NCBI GenBank assembly: GCA_947488905.1 | Contig: CANLBJ010000001.1 | Location: 744,001-808,000 of the forward strand | DNA: 64,000 nucleotides | Reading direction: 5' to 3' | From: Ulvibacter algarum | Lineage (GTDB): Bacteria; Bacteroidota; Bacteroidia; Flavobacteriales; Flavobacteriaceae | Shown here: positions 1 to 9,711 of the stretch, in pieces | Numbering within the stretch: the stretch's first letter is position 1 | Layout of the letters: each line of letters opens with the position of its first letter | Position numbers and translations under genes: made by a program | The notes under the pieces: generated by a model | What the model saw: the letters and a program-made list of their open reading frames with translations, nothing else | Told to the model about the DNA's origin: nothing | The model's database searches: none

Positions 1-84
1 TTTAGCAAAATTTCATCAGGCATATATTTTGTCGAAGTCACAACAAACGAAGGAACGATTACTAAGAAAATAGTTAAAAAGTAA
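1..84 (+). CDS. 3' end of a T9SS-secreted protein (partial)
   Basis: An open frame enters from the left edge and stops with TAA at 82-84, giving 27 residues. They end in SGIYFVEVTTNEGTITKKIV followed by two lysines. The pattern (G-x-Y-F/I-V, then a short strand and a basic end) is the last part of a type A T9SS C-terminal sorting domain, like the ends of the genes at 29312 and 35795. The product would be exported to the outer membrane and delivered by T9SS to the surface or medium. Nothing can be said about the functional part, which lies outside the window. Confidence 0.75.
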   Translation, partial: FSKISSGIYFVEVTTNEGTITKKIVKK

Positions 85-130
85 CATGCTTTCATGGCGT
101 ACTTTTTGATTCAATAATGAAAAATTTACT

Positions 131-652
131 ATGAAATATTTCTTGTTAAGTTCAATTTGCTTGTTGCTAATTTCTTGTGGGTCTACAGTAGCTGTAGATT
201 ATGAAAAGAATACAGACTGGGAGCAGTATAAAACATACCAGTTCTATCGTGAGATGAATTCTAATCTAAATGAGTTAGATGAAAAGCGTGTAGTAAAGGC
301 TATAGACAGCACTTTAAAAATTAAAGGTTTTCAGCGCACAGATTACAATACGTATTGGGTTGCATTTTTTGTAGAAGAAACACTTTCTAATTCTAGAAAT
401 ACTATAGGTGTAGGCTTAGGAACTGGTGGTAGAGGAGTAAGTGTAGGTGGTGGTATTGGTATCCCAATAGGAGGGAAAGTGATTAATCAAAAAATGACCA
501 TTGAGGTGAGAGAGGGGCAACCTAATGGCAAACTAGTATGGCAAGCTGTCTATGATGGCGAACTCAAAGAAAAAGCAAAGCCAAAACAGAAAGAAGCTTA
601 TTACAATAAAATCATCCCTATGATGCTTAAAGATTTCCCGCCAGAAAAGTAG
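131..652 (+). CDS. DUF4136 domain lipoprotein
   Basis: The 173-residue product starts with a lipoprotein signal: a hydrophobic stretch followed by LLISC with the lipid-acceptor Cys at residue 16. The mature part begins with VDYEKNTDWEQYKTYQFY, typical of DUF4136 envelope lipoproteins, and has a Gly-rich loop near residues 95-113. The family has no established biochemical role. The gene is transcribed alone, convergent with the macroglobulin gene. A GCAGTTGC at 662-669, just after its stop, is complementary to each unit of the hexamer repeat at 823-875. Family assignment is by recognition of the sequence pattern. Confidence 0.8.
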   Translation: MKYFLLSSICLLLISCGSTVAVDYEKNTDWEQYKTYQFYREMNSNLNELDEKRVVKAIDSTLKIKGFQRTDYNTYWVAFFVEETLSNSRNTIGVGLGTGGRGVSVGGGIGIPIGGKVINQKMTIEVREGQPNGKLVWQAVYDGELKEKAKPKQKEAYYNKIIPMMLKDFPPEK

Positions 653-822
653 TATGCAGTGGCAGTTGCGGTATGCAGAATTTTTTAAACTATTTTATAT
701 AACTATTGTAACATTGAGCACAGTCAAAATGCTTCAAATAGCGAATTTTCAACATTTCATAAATTGCTCACAACATTGTCTTAGACTGCATACAGACTGA
801 CATTGTTTTTCATTTTTTTTTA

Positions 823-875
823 AACTGCAACTGCAACTGCAACTGCAACTGCAACTGCAACTGCAACTGCAACTG
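823..875. repeat. Hexanucleotide tandem repeat (AACTGC)8 plus partial unit
   Basis: Eight perfect copies of AACTGC run from 823 to 870, followed by AACTG. The array lies between two convergent genes and ends 8 bp before the stop codon of the macroglobulin-like gene. The gap upstream also holds a direct TATGCAG pair (654 and 671) and its inverse CTGCATA near 786-792. The array is outside both reading frames, so copy-number change would not shift a frame. Confidence 0.95.
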
Positions 876-883
876 TCTACTCC

Positions 884-3800
884 CTACTCTTCTACATTAA
901 TCCTAACCCCTTCACTGTGACTGCTAAATTCTGGTGCATACATACTTTGTATCGTAGTAATGCCATTACTAAACGTACCAGCGTTATTCACGCGTAAATC
1001 ATACTCAAAAACGTAAATGCCTTTTCTTAAATTGTCAAAAAAGAAGTTGGTACTCGCATCTTTTGTTGCTTGATAATACCCTAATCCGTCTTGATATTTA
1101 TAAGTAGATATTACATCTATTGGCTCTAATCCTGCCGCGCGCATATCTTTCATATGTACAAAATCCATCTCACGGTCAGAACGTAATTCTATACGTACTC
1201 TCACTAAATCGCCCACTTTTAAAGCGGTAGCTTCTGTTATTTCTGAAAGCTCCTCTCCTGTAGCTGTGTTCTTTTTTAAGAATAGTTTTTTCTTTAATTG
1301 CAGTGGTGTTTCAGTAGTTGTGATTTTATCTAAATCTTCAAAATATTGCCAGTATAAACCACCCCATGCAATGCCTTCTCCTTTTTTCTCCATCGTTACG
1401 GTTGCCATCGTTTCAGCTATTTCCGAAGTATTCCAACTTGTTTTAAAATAACCAGTTCCAGCTTCTACTTTTACGTCATCCATCGTTGAAGGGTCAATCA
1501 CTTTATCGCCTACTGTTACTTTTACGGCTTCTGTCACTGATAGCCAGTCAGTGCCTTGCAATAACAATGCGTACACCGCCTCGCTAGTAGCTTTTGTAGT
1601 GCTCCATTGGTTGGTTTGCTTGTTTTTAAGTAACCATACTTTTAGGTTGTCAATAGTTGTGAGGTCTTTGTCTATTTCAGAAAACACCTCGATCATTAAT
1701 GCTTGGGTTTCTACAGGTGCTTGGTACCAGTGCCACGATGGTGTGTTGCTCTTCCAGTACATTCCTAATTCTTCACTAGTGATACTGTTCTCTTTAAGAG
1801 ATTTTGTAATCTTTTGAGCAGAGGTAGTTTTGCCGTTTCTTTGTAAAACCAAAGCAATCATTCCTTGACTGTACAGATTTCTAGCTGTCCAGTATTGTTC
1901 CATTTGTCCTAAATAATAGTTGCTAATGCGCGTTACTTCTTTGCTCTTTTTTAGCTCTGGAAAAAAGCTACGCATATATAAATACTGCGTTTGCATCCTA
2001 CTTAAGTGATCTTTTGTGTAATCTGGTTTTTGCGTGTATTGTGAAAGTCGCTCATATTCTTTGATAAATTCTGTATCTAAATATGCAACCGCTTTGCGTA
2101 TCATTTCATCTTCTATTTCGTTTTTGCTTTCAAGCGCACCAAGCACGTCCAGATGTCCAAAACCAGACATAATATGTTGTGTAATATATCTATTATCTCT
2201 ACCACCATTAAACCAAGGCCAAGCACCAGAACCCATTTGGTTTTGACTTAATTTACGAACTGCTTCTTCTTGTTTACGTTCCATTAAGTTGAGGTCAAAT
2301 AAGAGTGCAATACGTTTTTTCTGTTCGGTTTCGGTTTGTGCATCTCTAAGCCAAGGTGTCTCTTGTATGAGTAGTGATTTTAAATCTTCATTCTTTTCTA
2401 GATTACTTAATAGCGCATCACTATTTGCCCATTGATTAAATACAGCTTGAATACGCGGGTTGCTATTGGCAATATGTGATGCCAGGCTATTTGCATAATA
2501 ACGTGCAAAGGTTTGCTCATTACATTCATACGGATACTCCATTAAATAAGGAAGCGCTTGCACAGCATACCAAGCAGGGTTAGAAGTAACCTCTAAGGTT
2601 AGTTTGTGATGTTTTAAGGTTGTTGAAGTATTGTTACTTAACTTATCTAGTGTAAACGTTTTTGTCTGGTTAGAGCGCACCCACATTGGTAGCGTTTCTG
2701 TTACCAGCATTCTATTGCTAAGTACAGGTAATGTGTTTTGTTCTCCATCACTAAAGTTCTCTGTTTTGGCGATCACTTTATATTCTACTGCTTGAATGTT
2801 TGAAGGTATATTTAATCGCCACGATACCTGTGTATTATTTTTTGTTGCTACGGAAAAGTCCTGTGTTGAATTTACATTGTTTAAGTCAATGTCAATAGGG
2901 TTACCAGTTGCAGTATCGTTTAATTGCAATATTACTTTACCCGTAAGATTGCTATCACTTAGGTTTGAAATTTTACTGCTAATAATAATGGCATCACCTT
3001 CTCGTAAAAATCGTGGTGCATTAGGTACCACCATTAGTTCTTTTTGGGTTACTGCCTCAAGGGTTTCTACTTTAGTGTTTAAGTCTTTGGTGTGTGCTAG
3101 TAGCTGCAACTTCCAGCGCGTTAAAGCCTCTGGAGTTGTAAAACTAAAAGAAATAGTACCATCTGCATCTGTCTGCAACTGCGGAAAAAAGAATGCTGTT
3201 TCCTGCAAATTGGTTCGGACTTTTACTTTTGAAAAATCAGTAGTTGACACAGAAGTCGAATCTTGAGTTATTAATTCGTTATTTGAATGAACTCCTGATA
3301 ATGCTCCTAGCATCCCCTCAGTATTTTCTTCACCTACCATATCAAAACCAGCATCCATCTCATTTGACTCCATCATTGGTGACGCTGCTTCGACACTCAT
3401 AGTTCTCATCATTTTTCTATTGCCATAATCTCTTCGTCCCATAAGACTTAAACCAAACCAATTAAATTGATCAAAATTCTGAGAATTATTATTGTAATAG
3501 TTATGATATCCATATTGAAGATATAATGAAGCGTTACCAAAACTTACTCTACCTTGTGGGCTTCCAATAGCACGATAGGTAATAGAAGGTTGCGGCTTAA
3601 AAGACCATTGATGCGGTTTAAATTGATCTAATGAAACATCATACATACTCGCTAAAAACTCTGCAGAAACTTTCTCGCCATCTGGACCTTTTATTTTAAA
3701 ACTCCACGTTTCTGGTACGCCAGGTTCTAGTTTATCTCTAAAGGTTTTGGTCTCTATACTTAGTTCTGTTGACGGCGCAGGTACAGAAACATTAAGTGTT

Positions 3801-6800
3801 CCGCCTTCATAACTATTAAAGGCTGTAAAACTGTAATGCACAGCAAAACCGCCAATGTCTTTTGCCGTTACAGGAACCTGAATAGATTTTGAGTTTTTGT
3901 TTAAAGACGTTACATACGTTTCAATTAGTTTTCTGTCTTTCTCTACAGTTACCGTTACAGTTATTGCTGCGTTAGACTTTAAAGTGACTGTTGCTTTGTC
4001 GCCAACGCTATAGGTCTCTTGATCTAAAGAGATGTCAAATAATGCATTGTCTGCGGGCGTGTTGTCTTCGTTATTAAATATTGTAGTATAGTTCTTAGAA
4101 AGCACTTCTTGCCCAAACTTGTCTTTTGTGGTTGCAATCACAACATAAGCACCAGACTCCCATTTCTTGATATTTCCGAAGTCAACTTCACTATCTTTTT
4201 CTGTTGTATCTGTCGTTACTTTTTTTGTAAAAACGACTTCGTCTTCTTCCCATTGAGAGATGTCGTTTAGACTAGTATAAGAATCATGAGGGAATAGTTT
4301 TTTAAATTCAGCTTCTGTAAATTCTTGATAATCTGGAGCGCCCCAAGGACGATTGCGGGTTGCGCTTTCTGGCGCTTTCAATTTCATAATCTGCACCGTA
4401 ACATCTGCAGATACTTTTTCGCCGTTTAGGTTTTTGGTGTAGACTTTTAATAACTGATTTTTATCTTGTTTGTCTATGCGTTGTGGTGTTTGCAAGCCAA
4501 TAGTGACCGCGTGATAGCCTATGCGCACTATAGTGGTAGTACTTTGCGTCTCGCCATTAATATCTGTGACATCTGCGGTGACTTCATAATTAAAAACAGG
4601 TTGTCCAGCTTTATCTACACTATCATCTGGGAGGGCTTTAAAATCTATGCTGTATTCGCCTTTGTCATTAGTCGTGGTCTCACCAAAAGTAATTTCTTGG
4701 CCTTCTCCATAATTTTGAGAACTTCTCCAGTAGTACCATCTTGGGTATTGCACATTGCGAGTTACTTTATACGTTACTTGTGCGTTTGTAATGTTACTAC
4801 CGGCGTAAGAAAGTGCTTCTCCAATCACCGTGATATCATCATTAAGGCGATAGGTTTCTGTAACCGGTTTAAAGTTGGTTTCAAACTTGGGTCTTTTATA
4901 TTCTTCTACGTTAAAGCCAAACTCACTTCCATAATTTTTAGAACCTCTAGAAGCTATCTGTAAAGAATAACGGCCAGTTAAACCTCCAGTAGGGATAATA
5001 AACTCACCCGTTACAGTCCCGTATTCATTAGTGGTTAATTCTAGTTTACTGAGGTCTTCATAATTAGCATTATATAGTTCTACTGTGACAGTTTCATTAG
5101 GGATAATACTAGAAGCATCGTTTTCTGTTTTTACCACAATTGCTTTAAAATAGACAGTTTGCCCAGGTCTATAAATGCTACGATCTGTAAAAAGGAAGCT
5201 TTTATATTTTTGCTCTTCTTGATTGTAGCTTCTATAATTGTAATAGTTGCTAAAAAATGCTGTATCCTTTTCATAGCTAACTTTAACAGAAAAACTACGG
5301 TAATTATCTTTACTTGCAGGGACTTTAATTTGCCCGTTTTTGTTTGTTGTGTATGTTTTTGTATTTGGGTTTCTGCCTTGTTCTATCACAAGACAAGTTG
5401 CGTTAGCAATAGGGCTTCCGTTATTACGGTTTACTACTTGTAATACAGTTTCGTTTTCTGCTTGTGTTTTTACAATTGCCAGATTTGTGTATTGTATTTC
5501 TGTGTATTCAAAAAGGCGTGGGTTGTCATTTTCTGGTGGGTTTGCAAGTACCACATATGTGCCTTGAGGTGTGCCTGGCAAAAGAAGTTCTGTAGTGTGA
5601 TTTCTATAGTCATTCTCGTCACGAAGCTGTTCTGTCCATTTTTTTACAAGCGTTAGCTTTTCTATAAAGGCCCTCTTTTTTTCTTTGTTATTGGTTTGTC
5701 TTAAAGTCTCACTTTCTCCTTCGGAAATTTTATAGATTGAAAATTGCACGTTTTTTACATTTCTGTAGTTAACTAAAATACGGCTGTCGCAATCTATAGG
5801 GAGATAACGTTCTATTTTAAGGCTAAGCGATTGTTGTGTGATATTTGCTTTAAGGCTGTGTGCTCTTGTTGCTACATAGCTTTCTGGAAATTGTTTAATA
5901 AGCTTCTCGCAAATAATCAATGCTTCTCTATGATTAAAGCGGTTTTCTTCTTTCTCATTTAATACATAGTCTTGACCTTGCTCGTGAGTGTAATAGGCAA
6001 TCTCAATGTCATAAATAGCTTTTGCATAATCAGTGCTTATTTTATTTTTTCCGCTTTGTAATGCAGCGATAAATAAAGCGTCACTATTGGTAAGTGAGCC
6101 GTTATTTTTAACAAACAACAATCGCTCTGCGTCAATAGATGCTAGCGGGATTTCATTCTCTTTAGATGCGTGAAAAGTAATTAGTTCTTGAAACAGTTGT
6201 AGCGCCCTTAGCTCAAGTGATAGTGTGTCTTTTGATGTAAGTGTAAGTTTTTTAAAACTTTGAAAATCTGCTAAATATGCATCATCAGTAATCTCAAATG
6301 CGTAGGTGGGTTTTGTAATAGAGTTTTCTGTAGTCTTGTAGAATGCTAATGCATTGTGAGCTAAAAAATCATATAAGGTGGGTCTAATAGTTTTAGAGTC
6401 TTTGTGAGAAGTAATAATAGGCTCAAAGCTGTCTAGCGTAGTTTTTTGTAGTAGTTTTTTGTTATTTAGTGAGTTTTCATAATGTGTGGTTATTTCTGCA
6501 AATAGTGTTTCTAGATCCCAGGTTCTAAAGTCTTCACTGTCTACTTTATCTTCCGTTTTAGAACGGTTATAAAACTTGTAACGGTTTGTGCTAAAGTAGT
6601 CCCAGTAGAGTTTTGCTAGCATGTTTTCTAAAACATTCTTATTGGGTGATTGTGTTTGAGCAATCATAGTCTTAAAATCATTGACTACACTTAACTTTGC
6701 ATCTTCTTCAAGAATAAGCGCAAACTTACTTGTAAACAAAAGCGTTTTTATAAGCTGTACTTGGTTGTTTTCTGAGGTTGCTTTGGTTTTAATTTGATTA

Positions 6801-6940
6801 ACAACCTCTAAGGCAGACTTAGGAAGCTTTTCTATTTCAAACTTTTCTACTTGGTTCCACAAGGTTTTGTAGTTTGAGTTTTGAGCTTGCATGGAGGTGA
6901 TCATTATAAGTGCAACAAATGAGGTCAATATTGTTTTCAT
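884..6940 (-). CDS. Alpha-2-macroglobulin family protein
   Basis: A 2018-residue secreted protein with signal peptide MKTILTSFVALIMITSMQAQ and no lipobox Cys, so a soluble or periplasmic product is expected. The N-terminal ~550 residues look helical. An MG2-type domain starts near residue 584 (RSIYRPGQTVYFKA). The A2M core lies near residues 1250-1285 (FFPQLQTDADG, then LTRWKLQLLA). The thioester-type motif YPYECNEQTF has Cys at about residue 1473 and the Gln needed for a Cys-Gln thioester, and is followed by a helical thioester-domain-like region. Bacterial relatives are thought to trap foreign proteases in the envelope. Three ATTTCCGAAG-type motifs (1419, 4172, 5719) fall inside this gene. 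No PBP1C partner gene is adjacent, unlike the pairing common in Proteobacteria. Confidence 0.88.
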   Translation of the reverse strand: MKTILTSFVALIMITSMQAQNSNYKTLWNQVEKFEIEKLPKSALEVVNQIKTKATSENNQVQLIKTLLFTSKFALILEEDAKLSVVNDFKTMIAQTQSPNKNVLENMLAKLYWDYFSTNRYKFYNRSKTEDKVDSEDFRTWDLETLFAEITTHYENSLNNKKLLQKTTLDSFEPIITSHKDSKTIRPTLYDFLAHNALAFYKTTENSITKPTYAFEITDDAYLADFQSFKKLTLTSKDTLSLELRALQLFQELITFHASKENEIPLASIDAERLLFVKNNGSLTNSDALFIAALQSGKNKISTDYAKAIYDIEIAYYTHEQGQDYVLNEKEENRFNHREALIICEKLIKQFPESYVATRAHSLKANITQQSLSLKIERYLPIDCDSRILVNYRNVKNVQFSIYKISEGESETLRQTNNKEKKRAFIEKLTLVKKWTEQLRDENDYRNHTTELLLPGTPQGTYVVLANPPENDNPRLFEYTEIQYTNLAIVKTQAENETVLQVVNRNNGSPIANATCLVIEQGRNPNTKTYTTNKNGQIKVPASKDNYRSFSVKVSYEKDTAFFSNYYNYRSYNQEEQKYKSFLFTDRSIYRPGQTVYFKAIVVKTENDASSIIPNETVTVELYNANYEDLSKLELTTNEYGTVTGEFIIPTGGLTGRYSLQIASRGSKNYGSEFGFNVEEYKRPKFETNFKPVTETYRLNDDITVIGEALSYAGSNITNAQVTYKVTRNVQYPRWYYWRSSQNYGEGQEITFGETTTNDKGEYSIDFKALPDDSVDKAGQPVFNYEVTADVTDINGETQSTTTIVRIGYHAVTIGLQTPQRIDKQDKNQLLKVYTKNLNGEKVSADVTVQIMKLKAPESATRNRPWGAPDYQEFTEAEFKKLFPHDSYTSLNDISQWEEDEVVFTKKVTTDTTEKDSEVDFGNIKKWESGAYVVIATTKDKFGQEVLSKNYTTIFNNEDNTPADNALFDISLDQETYSVGDKATVTLKSNAAITVTVTVEKDRKLIETYVTSLNKNSKSIQVPVTAKDIGGFAVHYSFTAFNSYEGGTLNVSVPAPSTELSIETKTFRDKLEPGVPETWSFKIKGPDGEKVSAEFLASMYDVSLDQFKPHQWSFKPQPSITYRAIGSPQGRVSFGNASLYLQYGYHNYYNNNSQNFDQFNWFGLSLMGRRDYGNRKMMRTMSVEAASPMMESNEMDAGFDMVGEENTEGMLGALSGVHSNNELITQDSTSVSTTDFSKVKVRTNLQETAFFFPQLQTDADGTISFSFTTPEALTRWKLQLLAHTKDLNTKVETLEAVTQKELMVVPNAPRFLREGDAIIISSKISNLSDSNLTGKVILQLNDTATGNPIDIDLNNVNSTQDFSVATKNNTQVSWRLNIPSNIQAVEYKVIAKTENFSDGEQNTLPVLSNRMLVTETLPMWVRSNQTKTFTLDKLSNNTSTTLKHHKLTLEVTSNPAWYAVQALPYLMEYPYECNEQTFARYYANSLASHIANSNPRIQAVFNQWANSDALLSNLEKNEDLKSLLIQETPWLRDAQTETEQKKRIALLFDLNLMERKQEEAVRKLSQNQMGSGAWPWFNGGRDNRYITQHIMSGFGHLDVLGALESKNEIEDEMIRKAVAYLDTEFIKEYERLSQYTQKPDYTKDHLSRMQTQYLYMRSFFPELKKSKEVTRISNYYLGQMEQYWTARNLYSQGMIALVLQRNGKTTSAQKITKSLKENSITSEELGMYWKSNTPSWHWYQAPVETQALMIEVFSEIDKDLTTIDNLKVWLLKNKQTNQWSTTKATSEAVYALLLQGTDWLSVTEAVKVTVGDKVIDPSTMDDVKVEAGTGYFKTSWNTSEIAETMATVTMEKKGEGIAWGGLYWQYFEDLDKITTTETPLQLKKKLFLKKNTATGEELSEITEATALKVGDLVRVRIELRSDREMDFVHMKDMRAAGLEPIDVISTYKYQDGLGYYQATKDASTNFFFDNLRKGIYVFEYDLRVNNAGTFSNGITTIQSMYAPEFSSHSEGVRINVEE

Positions 6941-7139
6941 GATTCAATTCTTTTTTTGAAATATACAGAGTTTCCAGTTTGTTATAAAGTGGTGTTTAGC
7001 CATCACTATATTTGAGTACGTAAAAACGATACCTTAGTTAGTTAACGATTTTTTGGAACTGTATTTGTATAAAGGTATTAAATCTTATACAATGAATGTA
7101 CCACAGTTGCGTTCGGTTTTATAAGTTTACCTAAACAAC

Positions 7140-7147
7140 TATATTTG
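7140..7147 (+). promoter_or_regulatory. Candidate -7 element (TATATTTG) for the TPR gene
   Basis: TATATTTG matches the Bacteroidota -7 consensus TAnnTTTG and lies 38 bp before the ATG at 7186. The nearest upstream TTG (7107-7109) is 30 bp away, further than the usual 17-23, so the -33 element is not convincing. A second TATATTTG occurs at 7007-7014. Confidence 0.35.
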
Positions 7148-7185
7148 AACTTTTAACTTCCTTTGGGCAGTGTCCTAAATTTTAT

Positions 7186-8142
7186 ATGAAGAATCTATTT
7201 CTAGTTTGCTTACTTATGCCTTTCTTTTCAATGGCGCAATCTTCTTTTGAAAAAGCAGAACAATTGTTCAAGCAAGAAAATTTCCGAAGTGCAAAACCTA
7301 TGTTTGAGCAACACTTAAACGCGAATCCTGATGACCTTAATACTATAGAATATTTAGGTGATATTGCAGGGTATGCAAAGAACTGGGATGAGGCAATGGA
7401 ATATTATGAAGTTTTAGTAAATGCAGATGAAAGTAATGCCAATTACCATTTTAAATATGGAGGTGCGCTAGGGATGAAAGCGCTTTCTATTAGTAAAATT
7501 AGGGCTGCAACTTATATAGGCGATATAAAGGAGCACTTTGAGGCTGCAGCAAGATTAGACCCAAAACATGTTGAGGCGAGATGGGCATTAGTAGAGTTTT
7601 ATATACAGCTGCCTGGTATTATAGGCGGGAGTGAGGCTAAGTCTACAAAATATGCAAATCAATTGTTAGATATCTCTCCCGTTGACGGCTACCTAGCAAA
7701 TGGATATATAGCAGAATATAGTGATCGTCCCAAAGACGCAGAAGTTTTTTATAAAAAAGCAATAGCAGTAGGTGGATCTCCTCATGCTTATGAGAAGTTG
7801 TCTGAGCATTATGAAAAGAACAACGAGCCTAAAAAGGCAATAGAAACAGCGTCTCAATCATTAGAAAAACATAAACGCAATAGTCTTAATTATCAAATAG
7901 GTAAAATAGCAGCGCAATATAATCTAGATGCAGTTTTAGGTATAAAATGCCTAAAGGCGTATATAGAAAATCATTCTGTGCGTGACGGTGTACCTAAAGA
8001 TTGGGCTTATTTTAGAATTGCCCAAATTTATAAGAACCAAGGCAAAAAGCAGGAAGCTATGTTATGGATTGATAAAGCACTTGTAGATCGTCCAGATTTT
8101 AAAGAGGCGAAAGAAGAAAAGCAAATGATACAATCTTTATAG
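7186..8142 (+). CDS. Secreted tetratricopeptide repeat protein
   Basis: A 318-residue protein with a signal peptide (MKNLFLVCLLMPFFSMAQS) followed by TPR-like helical pairs along most of its length, for example ALxxNPDDLNTIEYLGDIAG and WAYFRIAQIYKNQGKKQEAM. TPR arrays mediate protein-protein contact, here probably in the periplasm. It sits between the divergent macroglobulin gene and mpl, about 110 bp before the mpl start. Sequence gives no partner. An ATTTCCGAAG copy at 7280 encodes part of its N-terminus (N-F-R-S). Confidence 0.8.
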   Translation: MKNLFLVCLLMPFFSMAQSSFEKAEQLFKQENFRSAKPMFEQHLNANPDDLNTIEYLGDIAGYAKNWDEAMEYYEVLVNADESNANYHFKYGGALGMKALSISKIRAATYIGDIKEHFEAAARLDPKHVEARWALVEFYIQLPGIIGGSEAKSTKYANQLLDISPVDGYLANGYIAEYSDRPKDAEVFYKKAIAVGGSPHAYEKLSEHYEKNNEPKKAIETASQSLEKHKRNSLNYQIGKIAAQYNLDAVLGIKCLKAYIENHSVRDGVPKDWAYFRIAQIYKNQGKKQEAMLWIDKALVDRPDFKEAKEEKQMIQSL

Positions 8143-8187
8143 CGTTTAGCTTCTGAAACGTTAAGTGCTTGTTAGAACTTCTATTAT

Positions 8188-8221
8188 TTGACCAATAGCT
8201 CTGTAAATTCTCTTAACTTTG
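8188..8221 (+). promoter_or_regulatory. Candidate promoter for mpl
   Basis: TTG at 8188-8190, 23 bp spacing, then TAACTTTG at 8214-8221. This fits TTG-N17-23-TAnnTTTG. It places transcription start near 8228, about 25 nt before the ATG at 8254, and supports that ATG over an in-frame start at 8188. Confidence 0.5.
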
Positions 8222-8253
8222 GTCTTTGTACATTCAATTTTACAATTTACCCT

Positions 8254-9609
8254 ATGAAAATTCATTTTATAGCTATTGGCGGAAGCGCCATGCATAACCT
8301 AGCACTCGCATTACACAACAAAGGAGAAACCGTTACCGGAAGCGATGACGAGATTTTTAATCCTTCTAAATCTAGATTAGAAGCTAAAGGTTTATTGCCT
8401 GAAGCATTTGGGTGGTTTCCAGAAAAAATATCTGAAGACATTGATGCGGTTATTCTTGGGATGCACGCAAAAATTGACAATCCAGAATTGTTAAAAGCAA
8501 AGGAGCTTGGGATCACAATTTATAGCTATCCAGAGTTTTTATACGAGCAGTCTAAAAATAAAACGAGAGTTGTTATTGGTGGTTCTCATGGAAAAACTAC
8601 GATAACCTCTATGATATTGCACGTGATGCATTATCACGATCGTGAAGTAGATTATATGGTGGGTGCTCAACTGGAAGGTTTTGACACTATGGTGCGATTA
8701 ACAGATGATGCAGATTTTATGGTGCTTGAAGGAGATGAGTATCTTTCTTCTCCTATAGATAGACGCCCTAAGTTTCATTTATATAAGCCAAACATTGCTT
8801 TGTTAAGTGGTATTGCTTGGGATCATATTAATGTATTTCCAACTTTTGAGAATTATGTAGAGCAATTCTCTATTTTTCTTTCTGAAATAACAACGGGTGG
8901 AGCCATCATCTATAATGAAGAAGATGCTGAGGTGAAAAAAGTAGTAGAGGCTTCAGAAAATCAAATTAAAAAATACCCATATCAAACTCCAGAATATACA
9001 GTTGAAAATGGAGAAACATTGCTAAGCACACCAGATGGTGATATGCCAATAGAAGTTTTTGGAAAACACAATTTAAATAATCTAGAAGGTGCAAGATGGA
9101 TTTGCCAATTAATGGGAATTGATGCAGATGACTTTTATGAAGCTATCTCTACTTTTAAAGGTGCAAGTAAACGTTTAGAAAAAATAGCAGAAACAGATAC
9201 TTGTGTTGCTTATAAAGATTTTGCACACTCGCCAAGTAAGGTGAGTGCTACCACACAGGCGGTTAAAAATCAATACCCAGAGAGAAAGTTAATTGCTTGT
9301 TTAGAGCTGCATACTTATAGTAGTCTTAACCCAGAGTTTATATCACAGTATAAAGGAGCACTTGATGCTGCAGATACGGCTATTGTGTTTTACTCACCGC
9401 ACGCTGTGATGATAAAAGGGTTGCAGGATATTAAGCAAGAGCAAATAGAAGAAGCTTTTGATCGTAAAGACTTGACTGTTTTTACAAACCCAGCAGATTT
9501 TAAAACATATTTATATACACAAGATTTTAAAGATACCTCACTACTATTAATGAGTAGTGGTAATTATGGAGGGCTAGATTTTGACGAAGTAAAAGAATTT
9601 GTAAAATAA
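8254..9609 (+). CDS. mpl: UDP-N-acetylmuramate:L-Ala-gamma-D-Glu-meso-DAP ligase (murein peptide ligase)
   Basis: A 451-residue Mur-ligase family enzyme that joins the tripeptide released during cell-wall turnover to UDP-MurNAc, recycling peptidoglycan in the cytoplasm. The N-terminus MKIHFIAIGGSAMHNLALAL has the Rossmann-like start of MurC/Mpl proteins. The ATP-binding P-loop is GGSHGKTT near residue 110. The region YKDFAHSPSKV matches the C-terminal Mpl/MurC domain. I chose ATG 8254 because the 22 residues before it (from 8188) do not resemble the family, and a promoter-like element overlaps that stretch. The gene appears monocistronic, with a bidirectional terminator at 9661-9690. Confidence 0.9.
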   Translation: MKIHFIAIGGSAMHNLALALHNKGETVTGSDDEIFNPSKSRLEAKGLLPEAFGWFPEKISEDIDAVILGMHAKIDNPELLKAKELGITIYSYPEFLYEQSKNKTRVVIGGSHGKTTITSMILHVMHYHDREVDYMVGAQLEGFDTMVRLTDDADFMVLEGDEYLSSPIDRRPKFHLYKPNIALLSGIAWDHINVFPTFENYVEQFSIFLSEITTGGAIIYNEEDAEVKKVVEASENQIKKYPYQTPEYTVENGETLLSTPDGDMPIEVFGKHNLNNLEGARWICQLMGIDADDFYEAISTFKGASKRLEKIAETDTCVAYKDFAHSPSKVSATTQAVKNQYPERKLIACLELHTYSSLNPEFISQYKGALDAADTAIVFYSPHAVMIKGLQDIKQEQIEEAFDRKDLTVFTNPADFKTYLYTQDFKDTSLLLMSSGNYGGLDFDEVKEFVK

Positions 9610-9660
9610 TAATATCCTGTTATGAGTGTTTAATAAGACTCAGCTAGAATATTAAAACAA

Positions 9661-9690
9661 AAAAAAGGAGCTCCACTGGAGCTCCTTTTT
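9661..9690. terminator. Bidirectional rho-independent terminator
   Basis: The arms GGAGCTCC (9667-9674) and GGAGCTCC (9678-9685) are separated by ACT and flanked by A6 on the left and T5 on the right. This gives a hairpin with a U-tract on either strand, serving mpl and the converging Omp28-type gene. Confidence 0.9.
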
Positions 9691-9711
9691 AAGTTTGATA
9701 TAAAGATTGTC

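Noticed and set aside
2796-3266. Open frame of 156 codons on the plus strand inside the macroglobulin gene
   Set aside because: Antisense to a well-supported gene, no family pattern, and similar frames occur along the whole of that gene.
4466-4963. Open frame of 165 codons on the plus strand inside the macroglobulin gene
   Set aside because: Antisense to conserved coding sequence, Cys/Phe/Ile-rich with no domain.
8188-8253. N-terminal extension of mpl
   Set aside because: The extra 22 residues do not match the family and overlap a promoter-like element; ATG 8254 gives the conserved N-terminus.
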